The notes under the pieces were generated by a model that did not search any database, was not told the origin of the DNA, and worked only from the letters and a program-made list of their open reading frames with translations. A stretch of DNA of 64,000 bases from Palsa-504 sp963739615 (GTDB lineage: Bacteria > Actinomycetota > Actinomycetes > Streptosporangiales > Streptosporangiaceae). Position numbers and translations under genes: made by a program. The stretch lies in assembly GCA_963739615.1 (NCBI GenBank), contig CAVUBD010000015.1, positions 124,001-188,000 on the forward strand, written 5' to 3'. Below are positions 52,654 to 61,463 of this stretch, in pieces; within the stretch, counting starts at the first letter, position 1, and every line of letters starts with the position of its first letter.

Positions 52654-53586
52654 GTGGCGCGTGTTCACCTGATGGCTCGGGTGACCGTACTCCTGGGCGC
52701 CGTGGTCCTCACCGCCGCCACGGCACTGGCCGTCGCAGCGCCCGCATCCGTCGCAGCGCCCGTATCTATGGCGAGCGCCGCCCGGCCAGCAGCCGCCAGC
52801 GCCGCCACGGCCGGTCCGGGCGGAGTAGCGGCGAAGGCGGCCGCGATCGAGAACGCGCCCACCGGCCGGCTGCTGTGGAGCCGCGGCCTGAACACCGAGC
52901 GCCCGATGGCCAGCATCACCAAGGTGATGACGGCCTTCATCGTGATCAAGGCGGGCGACCTGGACCGGACGATAACGATCCCGGCCGCCGTGATCGGGTA
53001 CGTGCTCAATTACGACGCCAGCAACGCCGGCCTGCGGCCGGGCGACAAGCTCACCGCCCGCGAGCTTCTCTACGCGCTGCTGCTCCCCTCCGGGGCCGAC
53101 GCCGCCTATACCCTCGCGGAGACCTACGGGCCGAGTATCCCGGCGTTCATCGCCAAGATGAACGCCATCGCGCGGCTGATGGGGATGACCCGTACCCATT
53201 TCAGCAACTTCGACGGCCTGCCCTACCCGACGCCGTACTCGAATTACTCCACCGCCGCGAACCTGCTCACGCTCGGCCGCGCCGCGATGAGCTCCCTGCT
53301 GTTCCGCTCGATCGTGGACCAGGGCAGCTACCGGATCGCCGCCGGATCGGGGCATCACGCCTACCGGTGGCGGAACCTCAACCCGCTGCTCGGCCGCTAC
53401 CCGGGCGTGATCGGCATCAAGCCCGGATTCACCGGGGCGGCCGGCCAGTGCCTGCTTTTCGAGGCCACCAGGGACGGCCGCTCCCTGATCGGCGTCACCC
53501 TGGACAGCCCCGGCTCCATCACCACCCCCAACACGGCCGACCCGATCCGCATCCTGAACTGGGCCTTCGGCCTCCCTGGGGCCTGA
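52654..53586 (+). CDS. D-alanyl-D-alanine carboxypeptidase (peptidase S11)
   Basis: A ~310-residue penicillin-binding protein that trims peptidoglycan stem peptides outside the membrane. A signal peptide (VTVLLGAVVLTAATALAVAA) precedes the active-site SxxK in PMASITKVMTAFIVI. The second motif appears as LLPSGADAAYTLAE, with Asp where SxN usually has Asn. The third is IGIKPGFTGAAGQC, with KPG in place of KTG. Both variants occur in actinobacterial S11 enzymes. Start GTG 52654 or GTG 52645. A hairpin terminator follows. Confidence 0.85.
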   Translation: MARVHLMARVTVLLGAVVLTAATALAVAAPASVAAPVSMASAARPAAASAATAGPGGVAAKAAAIENAPTGRLLWSRGLNTERPMASITKVMTAFIVIKAGDLDRTITIPAAVIGYVLNYDASNAGLRPGDKLTARELLYALLLPSGADAAYTLAETYGPSIPAFIAKMNAIARLMGMTRTHFSNFDGLPYPTPYSNYSTAANLLTLGRAAMSSLLFRSIVDQGSYRIAAGSGHHAYRWRNLNPLLGRYPGVIGIKPGFTGAAGQCLLFEATRDGRSLIGVTLDSPGSITTPNTADPIRILNWAFGLPGA

Positions 53587-53606
53587 ACATCCGTGCTCAG
53601 GCCCCA
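53577..53606. terminator. Hairpin at the end of the carboxypeptidase gene
   Basis: TGGGGCCTGA (53577-53586) pairs with TCAGGCCCCA (53597-53606) over a 10-base loop. The stem includes the gene's own stop codon. It lies between convergent genes. Confidence 0.6.
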
Positions 53607-53639
53607 GAACGGGCGGCCGCTCACCGGCACTGCCGCGGA

Positions 53640-53948
53640 CTAGGCAGGCATGGTGGTCAGCCGCCGGCGGGCGGAACGCGCCCGCTCGAGCAGCACCGCG
53701 GTACCGGCCGCGACGATTGCGGCCGCGATCGCGATCAGGGCGATCTGCCAGCCGGGCATGCCGCCCACCACGACCGTCCGGATTACCGGTGACGAATCGC
53801 TAACGGCGGCTCCGGCCGACCCGCCGGGGCCCGGCCCCGGGATCAGCATCGCCATCGACGCCGGGGCGGCGCCTGGGAGCGCCGTCAGCGCGAGGCCGGC
53901 ACCGGCCAGCACGGCGACGAGACTGCTCAGCCGCTTGATGATGCTCAT
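53640..53948 (-). CDS. Small exported membrane protein, unknown
   Basis: A 102-residue protein with a signal peptide (LSSLVAVLAGAGLALTALPG), a Gly/Pro/Ser-rich middle and one C-terminal helix (WQIALIAIAAAIVAAGTAVL) followed by a basic tail. This is the shape of a small sortase-like or membrane-tethered surface protein, without an LPxTG. GAGAGGAAATCC precedes the ATG. No family recognised. Confidence 0.6.
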   Translation of the reverse strand: MSIIKRLSSLVAVLAGAGLALTALPGAAPASMAMLIPGPGPGGSAGAAVSDSSPVIRTVVVGGMPGWQIALIAIAAAIVAAGTAVLLERARSARRRLTTMPA

Positions 53949-54122
53949 AAGGATTTCCTCTCCTCGGAAGGCTGCTGTGCGTTCACTGCGACGGTACGGC
54001 GGCCCGGCGGCGGCCCGGATCGGGAGCAGTTCCCTATATTTGCCTTCCGCGCTCCCCGGATTCGCGCGGCGGGTCAGCGCGACCTGGCCGGCGCCCTGAA
54101 GACGACCGCAGGCCCCGCGAGC

Positions 54123-55340
54123 CTAGAGCTCGGCGAAAACGCCCTCGCGCCGGCCGTAGTCGTAGCGGTAGATTTCCCGGCCGTCTATATACGCCCGCTC
54201 GGCCCGGCTCATCACGTCAAGCGGGTCGCCGGACCAGATCACCAGGTCGGCGTCCTGGCCAGCGGTCAGCGAGCCGATCCGGTCGGCGCAGCCGATGATG
54301 CGCGCCGGGTTGATCGTCACCGCGCGCAGCGCCGTCACCGGGTCCAGGCCTTCCTTGACTGCCAGCGTGGCCTGGTGGATGAGGAAGTGGATCGGCACCA
54401 CCGGGTGGTCGGTGGTGATGGCGATCGTCACCCCGGCCGCGGCGAGCCGGCCCGGGTTGGCCAGCGACCGGTTGCGCAGCTCCACCTTGGACCGGCTGGT
54501 GAACAGCGGCCCGATGACCACGGGGACCGCCGCGGCGGCGATCTGATCGGCCAGCAGGTAGGCCTCGGTGCCGTGATCGATCACCAGGTCATAGCCGAAC
54601 TCCCCGGCGATCCGCAGCGCGGTCGCGATATCGTCGGCGCGGTGGCAGTGCTGCCGCCAGGGGATCTCCCGCCGCAGCACCCGGCCCAGCGCCTCCAGCT
54701 TCAGGTCGCGGTCCACCGGGCCCGGCCCGGTCCCGGAGCCCCCAGCGGTGAGCCTGGCCTGGTAGTTGAGGGCATCGACGAACGCGCCCCGGATCACCGC
54801 GGCGGTCCCCAGCCTGCTCGACGGGGTCTCGTTCCGCTCCCCGTAGACACGCTTGGGGTTCTCGCCGAGCGCGGACTTCAGGCCGGCGGGCTCGCGGAGC
54901 ACCATCTCGTCCACCGTGCGGCCCCAGCACTTGATCGCCACGGTCTGGCCGCCGATCGGGTTGGCCGAACCGGGGTTGACGTTGACGGCGAGGACGCCGC
55001 CGCTGATGGCGTCACGGAAGCCCAGGTCAGCCGGGTTGATCGCGTCGAGCGCCCGGACCTGGGCGGTGACCGGGCTGGTCCGCTCGTTGGTGTCCTGCCC
55101 GGCCCAGCCCGTGGCCTCCTCGGCCACGCCGGCGTGCGCGTGCGCGTCGATGAAGCCGGGCAGCACCCACTTGCCTGTCGCGTCCACCACGTCCACGCCG
55201 GCCGGCACCGCGAAGCCCGGCCCCTCGACGGCCGTGATCTTCCCGTCCCGCAGCAGGACGGTTCCGCCCTCCACCGGCTCGCCCTCGATGGGGACGACCC
55301 GGCCGCCGGTGATCGCCGTGCTCCTGCGAGACCCGGACAA
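54123..55340 (-). CDS. Amidohydrolase family protein
   Basis: A 405-residue metal-dependent amidohydrolase of the imidazolonepropionase/dihydroorotase-like group. The metal site starts with VLPGFIDAHAHAGVAEEATG. Further ligands sit in WRQHCHRADDIATALRIAGE, LVIDHGTEAY and the final Asp in VTIAITTDHPVVPIH. INPARIIGCADRIGSLTAGQ DADLVIW is the usual C-terminal strand. The start is a TTG at 55340, eight bases after the stop of the aldo/keto reductase, so the two are coupled. The substrate is unknown. Confidence 0.85.
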   Translation of the reverse strand: MSGSRRSTAITGGRVVPIEGEPVEGGTVLLRDGKITAVEGPGFAVPAGVDVVDATGKWVLPGFIDAHAHAGVAEEATGWAGQDTNERTSPVTAQVRALDAINPADLGFRDAISGGVLAVNVNPGSANPIGGQTVAIKCWGRTVDEMVLREPAGLKSALGENPKRVYGERNETPSSRLGTAAVIRGAFVDALNYQARLTAGGSGTGPGPVDRDLKLEALGRVLRREIPWRQHCHRADDIATALRIAGEFGYDLVIDHGTEAYLLADQIAAAAVPVVIGPLFTSRSKVELRNRSLANPGRLAAAGVTIAITTDHPVVPIHFLIHQATLAVKEGLDPVTALRAVTINPARIIGCADRIGSLTAGQDADLVIWSGDPLDVMSRAERAYIDGREIYRYDYGRREGVFAEL

Positions 55341-55347
55341 CAGCTAG

Positions 55348-56202
55348 TCACCCGCCCTTGCTGATGGCCTCGAGTTCGTCCCGGCTGAGGTCGATGGCTG
55401 CGGCGGCGACGTTATGCGCCGCGTGCTCGGGCGAGCCGGTCCCTGGAATGGGCAGGACCGCTGGCGAGGAGGCCAGCAGCCAGGCCAGCACGACCTGGTA
55501 CTCGGTCACGCCGCGCCGCTGGGCCGCCACGGCCACGGCGACCTTCCTGTCGGTCTGCTGGATCGGCGCCCACGGCAGGAACACCATGTCTTCCTGCTCG
55601 CACAGGTCGATCATCGACTGCGACTCCCGGTCGCTCACGTTGAACCTGTTCTGTATCGACACGATCGGGACGATCCGCTCCGCCTCGCGGAACTGGTCCT
55701 CCGTCACGTTGGACAGGCCGACGTGCCGGATCTTGCCCTCGTTCTTGAGCTCGGCGATCGCGCCGACCGATTCGGCCAGCGGCACCTTCGGGTCCGGGCG
55801 GTGGAGCTGGTACAGCGGTATCTGCTCGAGCCTGAGCCTGCGCAGGCTGCCCTCGCACGCCTGCCGCAGGTGCTCCGGGCGGCCGTCGGCGTCCCAGCGG
55901 TTCGGGCCGGGCCGCACCAGGCCGCCCTTGGTCGCGATCACCAGGTCATCCGGGTACGGGTACAGCGCCTCGGCGATCAGGATCTCGCTGACCTCGGGGC
56001 CGTACGAGTCGGCGGTATCGATGAAGTTGACGCCGAGTTCGGTGATCCGCCTGAGCGTCGCGATGGCCTGATCCCGGTCGGGCGGGTCACGCCAGATGCC
56101 CGGGCCGGTGATCCTCATCGCCCCGAACCCCAGGCGGTTGACGGTCAGGTCACCACCGATGTCGATGGTCCCCGCGGCCGCGGCGGTTGGCTGCTCGTTC
56201 AT
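55348..56202 (-). CDS. Aldo/keto reductase
   Basis: A 284-residue NADPH-dependent aldo/keto reductase. The fold begins NRLGFGAMRITGPGIW. The catalytic Asp and Tyr are in FIDTADSYGPEVSEILIAEA, the Lys in LVIATKGGLVRPG, and the His in IPLYQLHRPDPKVP. HVGLSNVTEDQFREAE and VLPIPGTGSPEHAAHN complete the pattern. GAGGAGGTACC precedes ATG 56202; the frame is open to 56259. First gene of a pair with the amidohydrolase. Confidence 0.9.
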   Translation of the reverse strand: MNEQPTAAAAGTIDIGGDLTVNRLGFGAMRITGPGIWRDPPDRDQAIATLRRITELGVNFIDTADSYGPEVSEILIAEALYPYPDDLVIATKGGLVRPGPNRWDADGRPEHLRQACEGSLRRLRLEQIPLYQLHRPDPKVPLAESVGAIAELKNEGKIRHVGLSNVTEDQFREAERIVPIVSIQNRFNVSDRESQSMIDLCEQEDMVFLPWAPIQQTDRKVAVAVAAQRRGVTEYQVVLAWLLASSPAVLPIPGTGSPEHAAHNVAAAAIDLSRDELEAISKGG

Positions 56203-56302
56203 CCGGTACCTCCTCCTCGTTGCCCCTGTCAGGCTCTCATGTCCCCCCAGACCTCTCACGTCCTCCCCCCGCCCACGCGGGGGGAGGACCCCGGAGCACG
56301 GT

Positions 56303-56815
56303 TCAGCGCCGTTTCCCGGCCTTCGCCGCCTTGTTTTTCGCCGCGGTGCCGTGAGCCGCGACGGGCGGCCCTGATTGCACCGTCACATTGGCCTTGAAGT
56401 GCCGCGGCAGCGGCGGCGCCGACGGCTGCTGAAAGTCCGGCATCCGCTTCACGATCTTGACCCAGGCCATGTCGAGCGCGTCGACTTGGCCTTTCCTGGT
56501 CACGCACCACAGCGCGATGGCGTACTTTCCGGGCTTCGTCTTGCCGGTGACGTTGATAAGGAGATCCGGGTGGCCGTGCAGGTTCACGGCGCGGGGCAGC
56601 ATCTTTGACGCCACGACGCGCGAGTCCTGCCGGTAGGAACACCTCGCGATGACCGCGAGCTTGCCGCCGCCCTGGTAGGTCCATTTCGGCGCGACCTTGA
56701 TCGTCGCGCTGTCCTGGGCCGGCGGCTTCGGCTTCGGCTTCGCGTAAGCGGGTCCGGTGGCCAGCCATGCCATGGCCAGCACCGCCGTGATGACAGCAGC
56801 GAATGTTCGCTTCAT
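56303..56815 (-). CDS. Secreted protein of unknown function
   Basis: A 170-residue exported protein. The signal peptide is TFAAVITAVLAMAWLATGPA with cleavage likely after AYA. The mature part is Lys/Pro-rich at first (KPKPKPPAQDS), then a compact region with two Cys (ARCSYRQDS, ALWCVTRKGQ) that may form a disulfide, and a Lys/Ala-rich end. No family recognised. Confidence 0.65.
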   Translation of the reverse strand: MKRTFAAVITAVLAMAWLATGPAYAKPKPKPPAQDSATIKVAPKWTYQGGGKLAVIARCSYRQDSRVVASKMLPRAVNLHGHPDLLINVTGKTKPGKYAIALWCVTRKGQVDALDMAWVKIVKRMPDFQQPSAPPLPRHFKANVTVQSGPPVAAHGTAAKNKAAKAGKRR

Positions 56816-56934
56816 TTTCCCCCCGGGGATGAGTAAAGTGCGCTCGAATTTCTAAGGCTGGCACAATTCTCACCCGATGTCCGCGAAGGCGCCGATAGCC
56901 AAGCCACGCGTGTCGCCCCGGCTAGACCAGCTAA

Positions 56935-58860
56935 TCAGCTGCCAATTTTCGTCCTGGCCGCAGCCAGTTTGACCGCTTTCGACAGCGTTTGTATGTCATA
57001 GGCGCCGTAATGTCTCATGCCATTGACAAAGAACGTCGGAGTGCCCGATACCCCGGACAGGTCGGCGGATTCCACGTCCTCGCCGACATGAGCCGCCCCG
57101 GTGTGCTTGCGTAGATCCGCGGCGAATTGCCCGGTGTCGAGGCCCAGCGATTCCGCGTACCTCATCAGGTCGCGTGCGGTGAGCGCGCCCTGGTGATCGA
57201 AGAGCAGGTCACGCATTTCCCAGAACGCGCCCTGCCTGGCGGCCGCCTCGGCGGCCTCGGCCGCGAGCTGCGCGTGCGGATGGACGTCGTTCAGCGGCAG
57301 GTGCCGCCATACGTACCGCAGGTCGCCGCCGAAATCGCGCAGCAGTTCCCGTACCACCGCCTCGGCCTGGCCGCAGTACGGGCACTCGAAGTCCCCGTAC
57401 TCCACCACGGTGACCGGCGCCTTGTCCGGGCCGCGCAGATGATCCCGCGACGGGTCCACGGGGACCATCAGGTCGGTGATGACCTCGGCCGTGCCAAGCA
57501 GCGCGCGCAGCCGCCTTCGCGGCGGCAGCCGGTTCACCAGCCGGAAGATGATCCAGGTCAGGCCCGAGGCGGCCACCGCGGCGGACAGGATGCCGAGCTT
57601 GGCCTCGGCCAGCTCGGTGCCCTGCAGCGCCAGCGACGCGATCAGCAGCGACACCGTGAAGCCGATCCCGGCCACCGCGCCGGCCCCCACGACCGCGCCC
57701 CAGCCCACCGGCGGCCGCAGCCGCCCGCGGCTAAGACGGGTCACGAGCCAGGCGCAGCCGCTCGTCCCGACCGGCTTGCCCACCAGGTAGCCGATTATGA
57801 TGCCGATCGTGACCGGCGAGGTGTAGGCGCGGGCCAGGAAGCTGCCGCTGATCACGATCCCGGCATTGGCCAGCGCGAACAGCGGCACGATGACGTAACT
57901 GGTCCACGGGTGGAAGAGCTGCACGAGCCGGTCGTTGGGCGAGATCGCGGTCCGCACCTCGTCGCGCGCGGACTGCGCGAGCTCGGCGGTGGGCTGCTCA
58001 CGGAACAGCCGGAACGCCTCAGACGCCTGCTCCAGGGAGGCCCGGGTCGCCGAGTACGCGTAGGTCAGCAGGCCCATGACCAGCCCGACCACGATCGGAT
58101 CCACGCCCGACTTCAGAAACGCCACCCAGGCCGCGATCCCGACGAGCAGGTAAACGGGCCCGTACCGGACGCCGCGCGCCCGGATGATCAGGACCACGGC
58201 GAGGAATCCCACCCCGAACAGCAGCGGCACCACGTCGATGTGCCCGCTGTACGCCACCGCGATGACCGCGAGACCGGCCAGGTCGTCCACGACGGAGAAG
58301 GTGAGCAGGTAGGTGCGGACGCGATCGGGCAGCCTGCGGCCGACCAGCGCGAGCGCACCGAGCGCGAAGGCGGTATCGGTTGACATCGCCATGCCCCAGC
58401 CGTGCTCGGACGGCCGCCCGGCGTTCGCGACCAGGTAGATGCCGATCGGCACGATCATGCCGCCCAGCCCGGCCAGCAGCGGCAGCGTGAGCCTGCTGCG
58501 CACCCGCAGCTCGCCCATGTCGAACTCGCGCCGCGCCTCCAGCCCGACCACCAGGAAGAAGAACGCCATCAGCCCGGAGTTCACGAAGCCGCGCAGGTCA
58601 AGGGCGACCCCCGAGTGGCCGACCAGGAAGGCGAGCTGCGTGGCCCATACCGTGTCATAAGAAGAAATGCTGATGTTCGCCCAGATCAGCGCGGCCACCG
58701 TGGCACCCGCCAGGACCGAGGCGCTGCCCGTCTCGGTCCGCAGGAACGTGCGCAGCGGCGTCTGCATCCGGCGCGCCCAGGCCGTCCGCCCGGAAAACGG
58801 CCTCCCGCCCTCCGGGGCCTCGCCCTCGGCCTGCGCCTCGGCCGCCGTCGGCTCGCTCAT
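56935..58860 (-). CDS. nhaA: Na+/H+ antiporter NhaA fused to a thioredoxin-like domain
   Basis: A 641-residue fusion. Residues ~35-430 are NhaA: MAFFFLVVGLEARREFDMGE, MAMSTDTAFALGALALVGRR, and the transport pair Asp-Asp in LTFSVVDDLAGLAVIAVAYS. From ~470 a DsbA-like domain begins with VTVVEYGDFECPYCGQAEAV (CPYC at ~493) and has the cis-Pro in GVSGTPTFFVNGMRHYGA. This fusion is known in actinobacteria. ATG 58860 has GAGGCGG ahead; the longer frame to 58992 is unlikely. A TetR-type operator lies about 185 bases upstream (59042). Confidence 0.92.
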   Translation of the reverse strand: MSEPTAAEAQAEGEAPEGGRPFSGRTAWARRMQTPLRTFLRTETGSASVLAGATVAALIWANISISSYDTVWATQLAFLVGHSGVALDLRGFVNSGLMAFFFLVVGLEARREFDMGELRVRSRLTLPLLAGLGGMIVPIGIYLVANAGRPSEHGWGMAMSTDTAFALGALALVGRRLPDRVRTYLLTFSVVDDLAGLAVIAVAYSGHIDVVPLLFGVGFLAVVLIIRARGVRYGPVYLLVGIAAWVAFLKSGVDPIVVGLVMGLLTYAYSATRASLEQASEAFRLFREQPTAELAQSARDEVRTAISPNDRLVQLFHPWTSYVIVPLFALANAGIVISGSFLARAYTSPVTIGIIIGYLVGKPVGTSGCAWLVTRLSRGRLRPPVGWGAVVGAGAVAGIGFTVSLLIASLALQGTELAEAKLGILSAAVAASGLTWIIFRLVNRLPPRRRLRALLGTAEVITDLMVPVDPSRDHLRGPDKAPVTVVEYGDFECPYCGQAEAVVRELLRDFGGDLRYVWRHLPLNDVHPHAQLAAEAAEAAARQGAFWEMRDLLFDHQGALTARDLMRYAESLGLDTGQFAADLRKHTGAAHVGEDVESADLSGVSGTPTFFVNGMRHYGAYDIQTLSKAVKLAAARTKIGS

Positions 58861-59168
58861 CGCCGCCTCATGATCTGCCTCAAGCCGCGCTCCAAGGTCA
58901 CAAGAATATTTATGCCGAACGGGCCGTCCTGCGCGCCCCTGATCCCGTTCACGATCCCGCCCAGAAGCGGCCGCGAGAGGCCTGTATGACAATTATCCCG
59001 GATCGCGGAAGGCCTTGTCGCCCGGCCGCCCTCATGTCTAGCTGAACGTTCAGTCAACTCATGGGAAGCCATCGTGACCGCCCTGGACTGAATTGAGACG
59101 TGACCCGGCGCCGGCAGAATTTAGGCTGCCGCCACGGCTAGGCTGACCGCGGCCGGAAGGAGGCGGGG
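58861..59168. other. Divergent region between nhaA and the small plus-strand gene
   Basis: About 308 bases. It holds a GCCGAACGGGCCGT motif at 58914-58927 and the TetR-type operator. No gene seen. Confidence 0.5.
59042..59057. promoter_or_regulatory. TetR-type operator, second copy
   Basis: CTGAACGTTCAGTCAA contains the palindrome CTGAACGTTCAG. It matches the site next to the tetR gene (62210-62225) at 15 of 16 positions, and both are preceded by TCTAG. It lies between nhaA (minus) and a small plus-strand gene, so the same TetR may control one or both. Confidence 0.6.
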
Positions 59169-59429
59169 GTGCTCGAGGACCTGGAGATCGACGACAGTGA
59201 TTCCCCCGCGATCGGCCTGGTCCCGCCCGGTGTCTCCTGGTCGCAGGTGCGGGACCACATGAAGATCGCGCATCACTGCGTGCTGATGCCGCCGGCGACC
59301 GACGGCGCCGAGTACACCGGGGCCTTCTGGAGCGGTACCGACATGGTCCTGGTCCCCGATCTCGGCTCGGATCAGGAGCAGGCCATCGATGAGTTCCGCG
59401 CATTCCTGCAAGAGCACGACGAAACCTGA
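59169..59429 (+). CDS. Hypothetical 86-residue acidic protein
   Basis: A small acidic frame (LEDLEIDDSDSPAIGLVPPG, WSGTDMVLVPDLGSDQEQAI). GGAAGGAGGCGG is a strong ribosome site ahead of GTG 59169. No family recognised. It may fall under the TetR-type operator at 59042. Confidence 0.55.
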   Translation: MLEDLEIDDSDSPAIGLVPPGVSWSQVRDHMKIAHHCVLMPPATDGAEYTGAFWSGTDMVLVPDLGSDQEQAIDEFRAFLQEHDET

Positions 59430-59451
59430 CCCCGCCCGTACCCCGCTGGCC

Positions 59452-59634
59452 TCACCACAGGTCGCCGCCGGTGAGCACGTAGAGGAACGGCACCAGCGGG
59501 ATCAGGCTGAACACCGCCCAGGCCACCTTAGAAGCGCCCCCGATATCATGGCGGCCGGCCAGGTCGATCCATATCAGGATCACGGCCACGGGATGGAGGA
59601 AGCAGAGCAGGAGCTCGAGAACCTTCTTCATCAC
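59452..59634 (-). CDS. Small PLDc_N-type membrane protein
   Basis: A 60-residue protein with two helices (ELLLCFLHPVAVILIWIDLA and VAWAVFSLIPLVPFLYVLTG) and the end GGDLW, the pattern of the PLDc_N (phospholipase D N-terminal) membrane domain found alone in many actinobacteria. Function unknown. It converges on the acidic small gene. Confidence 0.6.
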   Translation of the reverse strand: MMKKVLELLLCFLHPVAVILIWIDLAGRHDIGGASKVAWAVFSLIPLVPFLYVLTGGDLW

Positions 59635-59669
59635 CCGAATCTACCCGGTAGCGCCGTGGCGCCGGCCCC

Positions 59670-60674
59670 TCAGGCACTCGGATCGATGTGGATCTTGGTA
59701 CCGGGCGCGGCGCTGACCAGCCCGGCTAGCGCCTCAGCCGTGCGGTCCAGGCCGACCGTGACCCGTACCAGGCCGGAAGGATCCACCCGGCCGTCGGCGT
59801 AATGCTCGATGGCGGGCGCGAGCCCATCCGACGCGCCGAGGATGCCGACCGCGGTGAGATCACCGAGGAGCAGGTCGCGGCTATCGATCAGGCTCGGTAC
59901 CCCCGAGATCCCGATGTAGACCACGCGGCCGGCTGGCTCGGCCAGCGCCAGCGCGGCCGTGGGCATCTGGTGATCGTCGGTACAGTCGATGACCGCGTTG
60001 TAGATCCCCGGCGGCGGATCATCAGCGGTCCAGCAGACGGCGGCACCGAAAGCCGACGCGAGCTTCTCCCGGCTGCGATCCAGGGCCAGGACATCCACCT
60101 CGGCCCCCGCCGCCCGGGCGAAAGCCGTCGTCAGCAGCCCGATGGTGCCCGGTCCGCACACCAGGATCCGTTTCCCAGGGCCCGCGCCGGCGGCCGAAGC
60201 GGCCCGCCAGGCATTGCCCCCGGGTTCGACCATGGCCCCCGCCCGGTCGTCGATCGCCTCAGGCAACCGGTACAGGCTGGACACAGGCACCAGCACCTTC
60301 TCGGCCAGCGCGCCCGCCCACCCCACGATCCCGACCTCACGCCGGTTCGCGCAGACGTGCCCGTGCCCGGCGCGGCACCGCGCGCAGCGCCCGCAGCCGA
60401 GCATGGTGTCCCCGGTCACCCGGGTAGCTATCCAGCCCGGATCAACCCCGGTGCCGACCGCGGACACCGCGCCGCACCACTCGTGCCCCGGCCGCAGCGG
60501 GAAGCCGGTCTTGCCCTGGGCGAAGTAGGCCAGCTGCCCGGTGAACAGTTCCACGTCCGTCCCGCAGATCCCGGCCCGGCGGACGTCGACGACCGCCTGC
60601 CCCGCCCCGGGCACCGGGACCTCGACCTCTTCGACCCGCGCCGACCCCGGGCCGGTGATCACCAGTGCGCGCAT
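59670..60674 (-). CDS. Zinc-type alcohol/glucose dehydrogenase (MDR)
   Basis: A 334-residue medium-chain dehydrogenase. The catalytic zinc ligands are in RAGICGTDVELFTG and RPGHEWCGAV. The structural zinc lobe is GCGRCARCRAGHGHVCAN with four Cys. The cofactor loop is RILVCGPGTIGLLTTAFARA, followed by ALDRSREKLASAFGA. The layout is closest to glucose or sorbitol dehydrogenases. It stands next to a deleted ABC ATPase. Confidence 0.85.
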   Translation of the reverse strand: MRALVITGPGSARVEEVEVPVPGAGQAVVDVRRAGICGTDVELFTGQLAYFAQGKTGFPLRPGHEWCGAVSAVGTGVDPGWIATRVTGDTMLGCGRCARCRAGHGHVCANRREVGIVGWAGALAEKVLVPVSSLYRLPEAIDDRAGAMVEPGGNAWRAASAAGAGPGKRILVCGPGTIGLLTTAFARAAGAEVDVLALDRSREKLASAFGAAVCWTADDPPPGIYNAVIDCTDDHQMPTAALALAEPAGRVVYIGISGVPSLIDSRDLLLGDLTAVGILGASDGLAPAIEHYADGRVDPSGLVRVTVGLDRTAEALAGLVSAAPGTKIHIDPSA

Positions 60675-60686
60675 GAGCCAAGGTTC

Positions 60687-61449
60687 TCACCCGACCGCCC
60701 CGCCGACGGATCTTCCGTCAGTTCTGGTTGCTATCACGACCACTCCGGACGGCAGCCGCAGCATCACCTGCATGGCGGCACCGAGGAACACCACCCGCTC
60801 CACCATCGCGGGCACGCGGTTATCGCCAGGCGACCCGTGCGGCTCGATGCGCACCCGTTCCGGCCTGATCACCGCGTGCGACCCGGCGGCGATCGCCTCG
60901 CAGCGCTGCGCGGACAGCGCCCAGTCGCCGAGCCGTACCGTGGCGGGCGGCCCGGCGGAGGCCGAGCGGCTCGTCGAGCAGCAGCACGGCCGGGTTGAGG
61001 ACCAGGGCGCGAGCCAGCGCGACGCGCTGCTGCTGGCCGCCGGACAGCTGGCCAGGCCGCCGCTTGGCGTAGGAGGCCATCTTCACCAGTTCGAGGGCGT
61101 CGTCCACCCGGCGCTTGAGGTCCGCCTTGCCGACCCCGCGGTTCCTCAGGCCGAACGCCACGTTGTCCGACACGGTCAGGAACGGGAACAGCGCGTAGCT
61201 CTGGAACACCGTGTTGACGTTGCGGCGGTGCGGCGGCACGCCGGAGACATCGACGCCGTCGAGCAGGATCCGGCCCGAGGTCGGCTGCTCGAACCCGGCG
61301 ATCAGCCGCAAGGTAGTGGTCTTGCCGCAGCCCGACGGGCCGAGCAGGGAGAAGAACTCGCCGCTGGCCACGGTGAGGTCGATGTTGTCGACCGCGATCT
61401 CGCTGAACCGCTTGGTCAGCCCGGAAAGCTCGATGCTCCCGCTGGCCAC
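60687..61449 (-). pseudogene. PotA-type ABC ATPase with an internal deletion
   Basis: The N-terminal part is normal: FFSLLGPSGCGKTTTLRLIA (Walker A), VFQSYALFPFLTVSDNVAFG, LSGGQQQRVALARALVLNPA and AVLLLDEPLG. Directly after Walker B the D-loop, H-switch and linker are missing. Another frame then supplies the end of the TOBE domain (AVIRPERVRIEPHGSPGDN, ERVVFLGAAMQVMLRLPSG). About 130 residues are gone, so it cannot hydrolyse ATP normally. The neighbouring polyamine-type transporter genes are absent. Confidence 0.8.
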
Positions 61450-61463
61450 GGCGCACCTCCGGT

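Noticed and set aside
57127..58383. A 418-codon plus-strand frame over nhaA
   Set aside because: Antisense shadow of the NhaA-thioredoxin gene, rich in Arg, His and Gln, without motifs or ribosome site.
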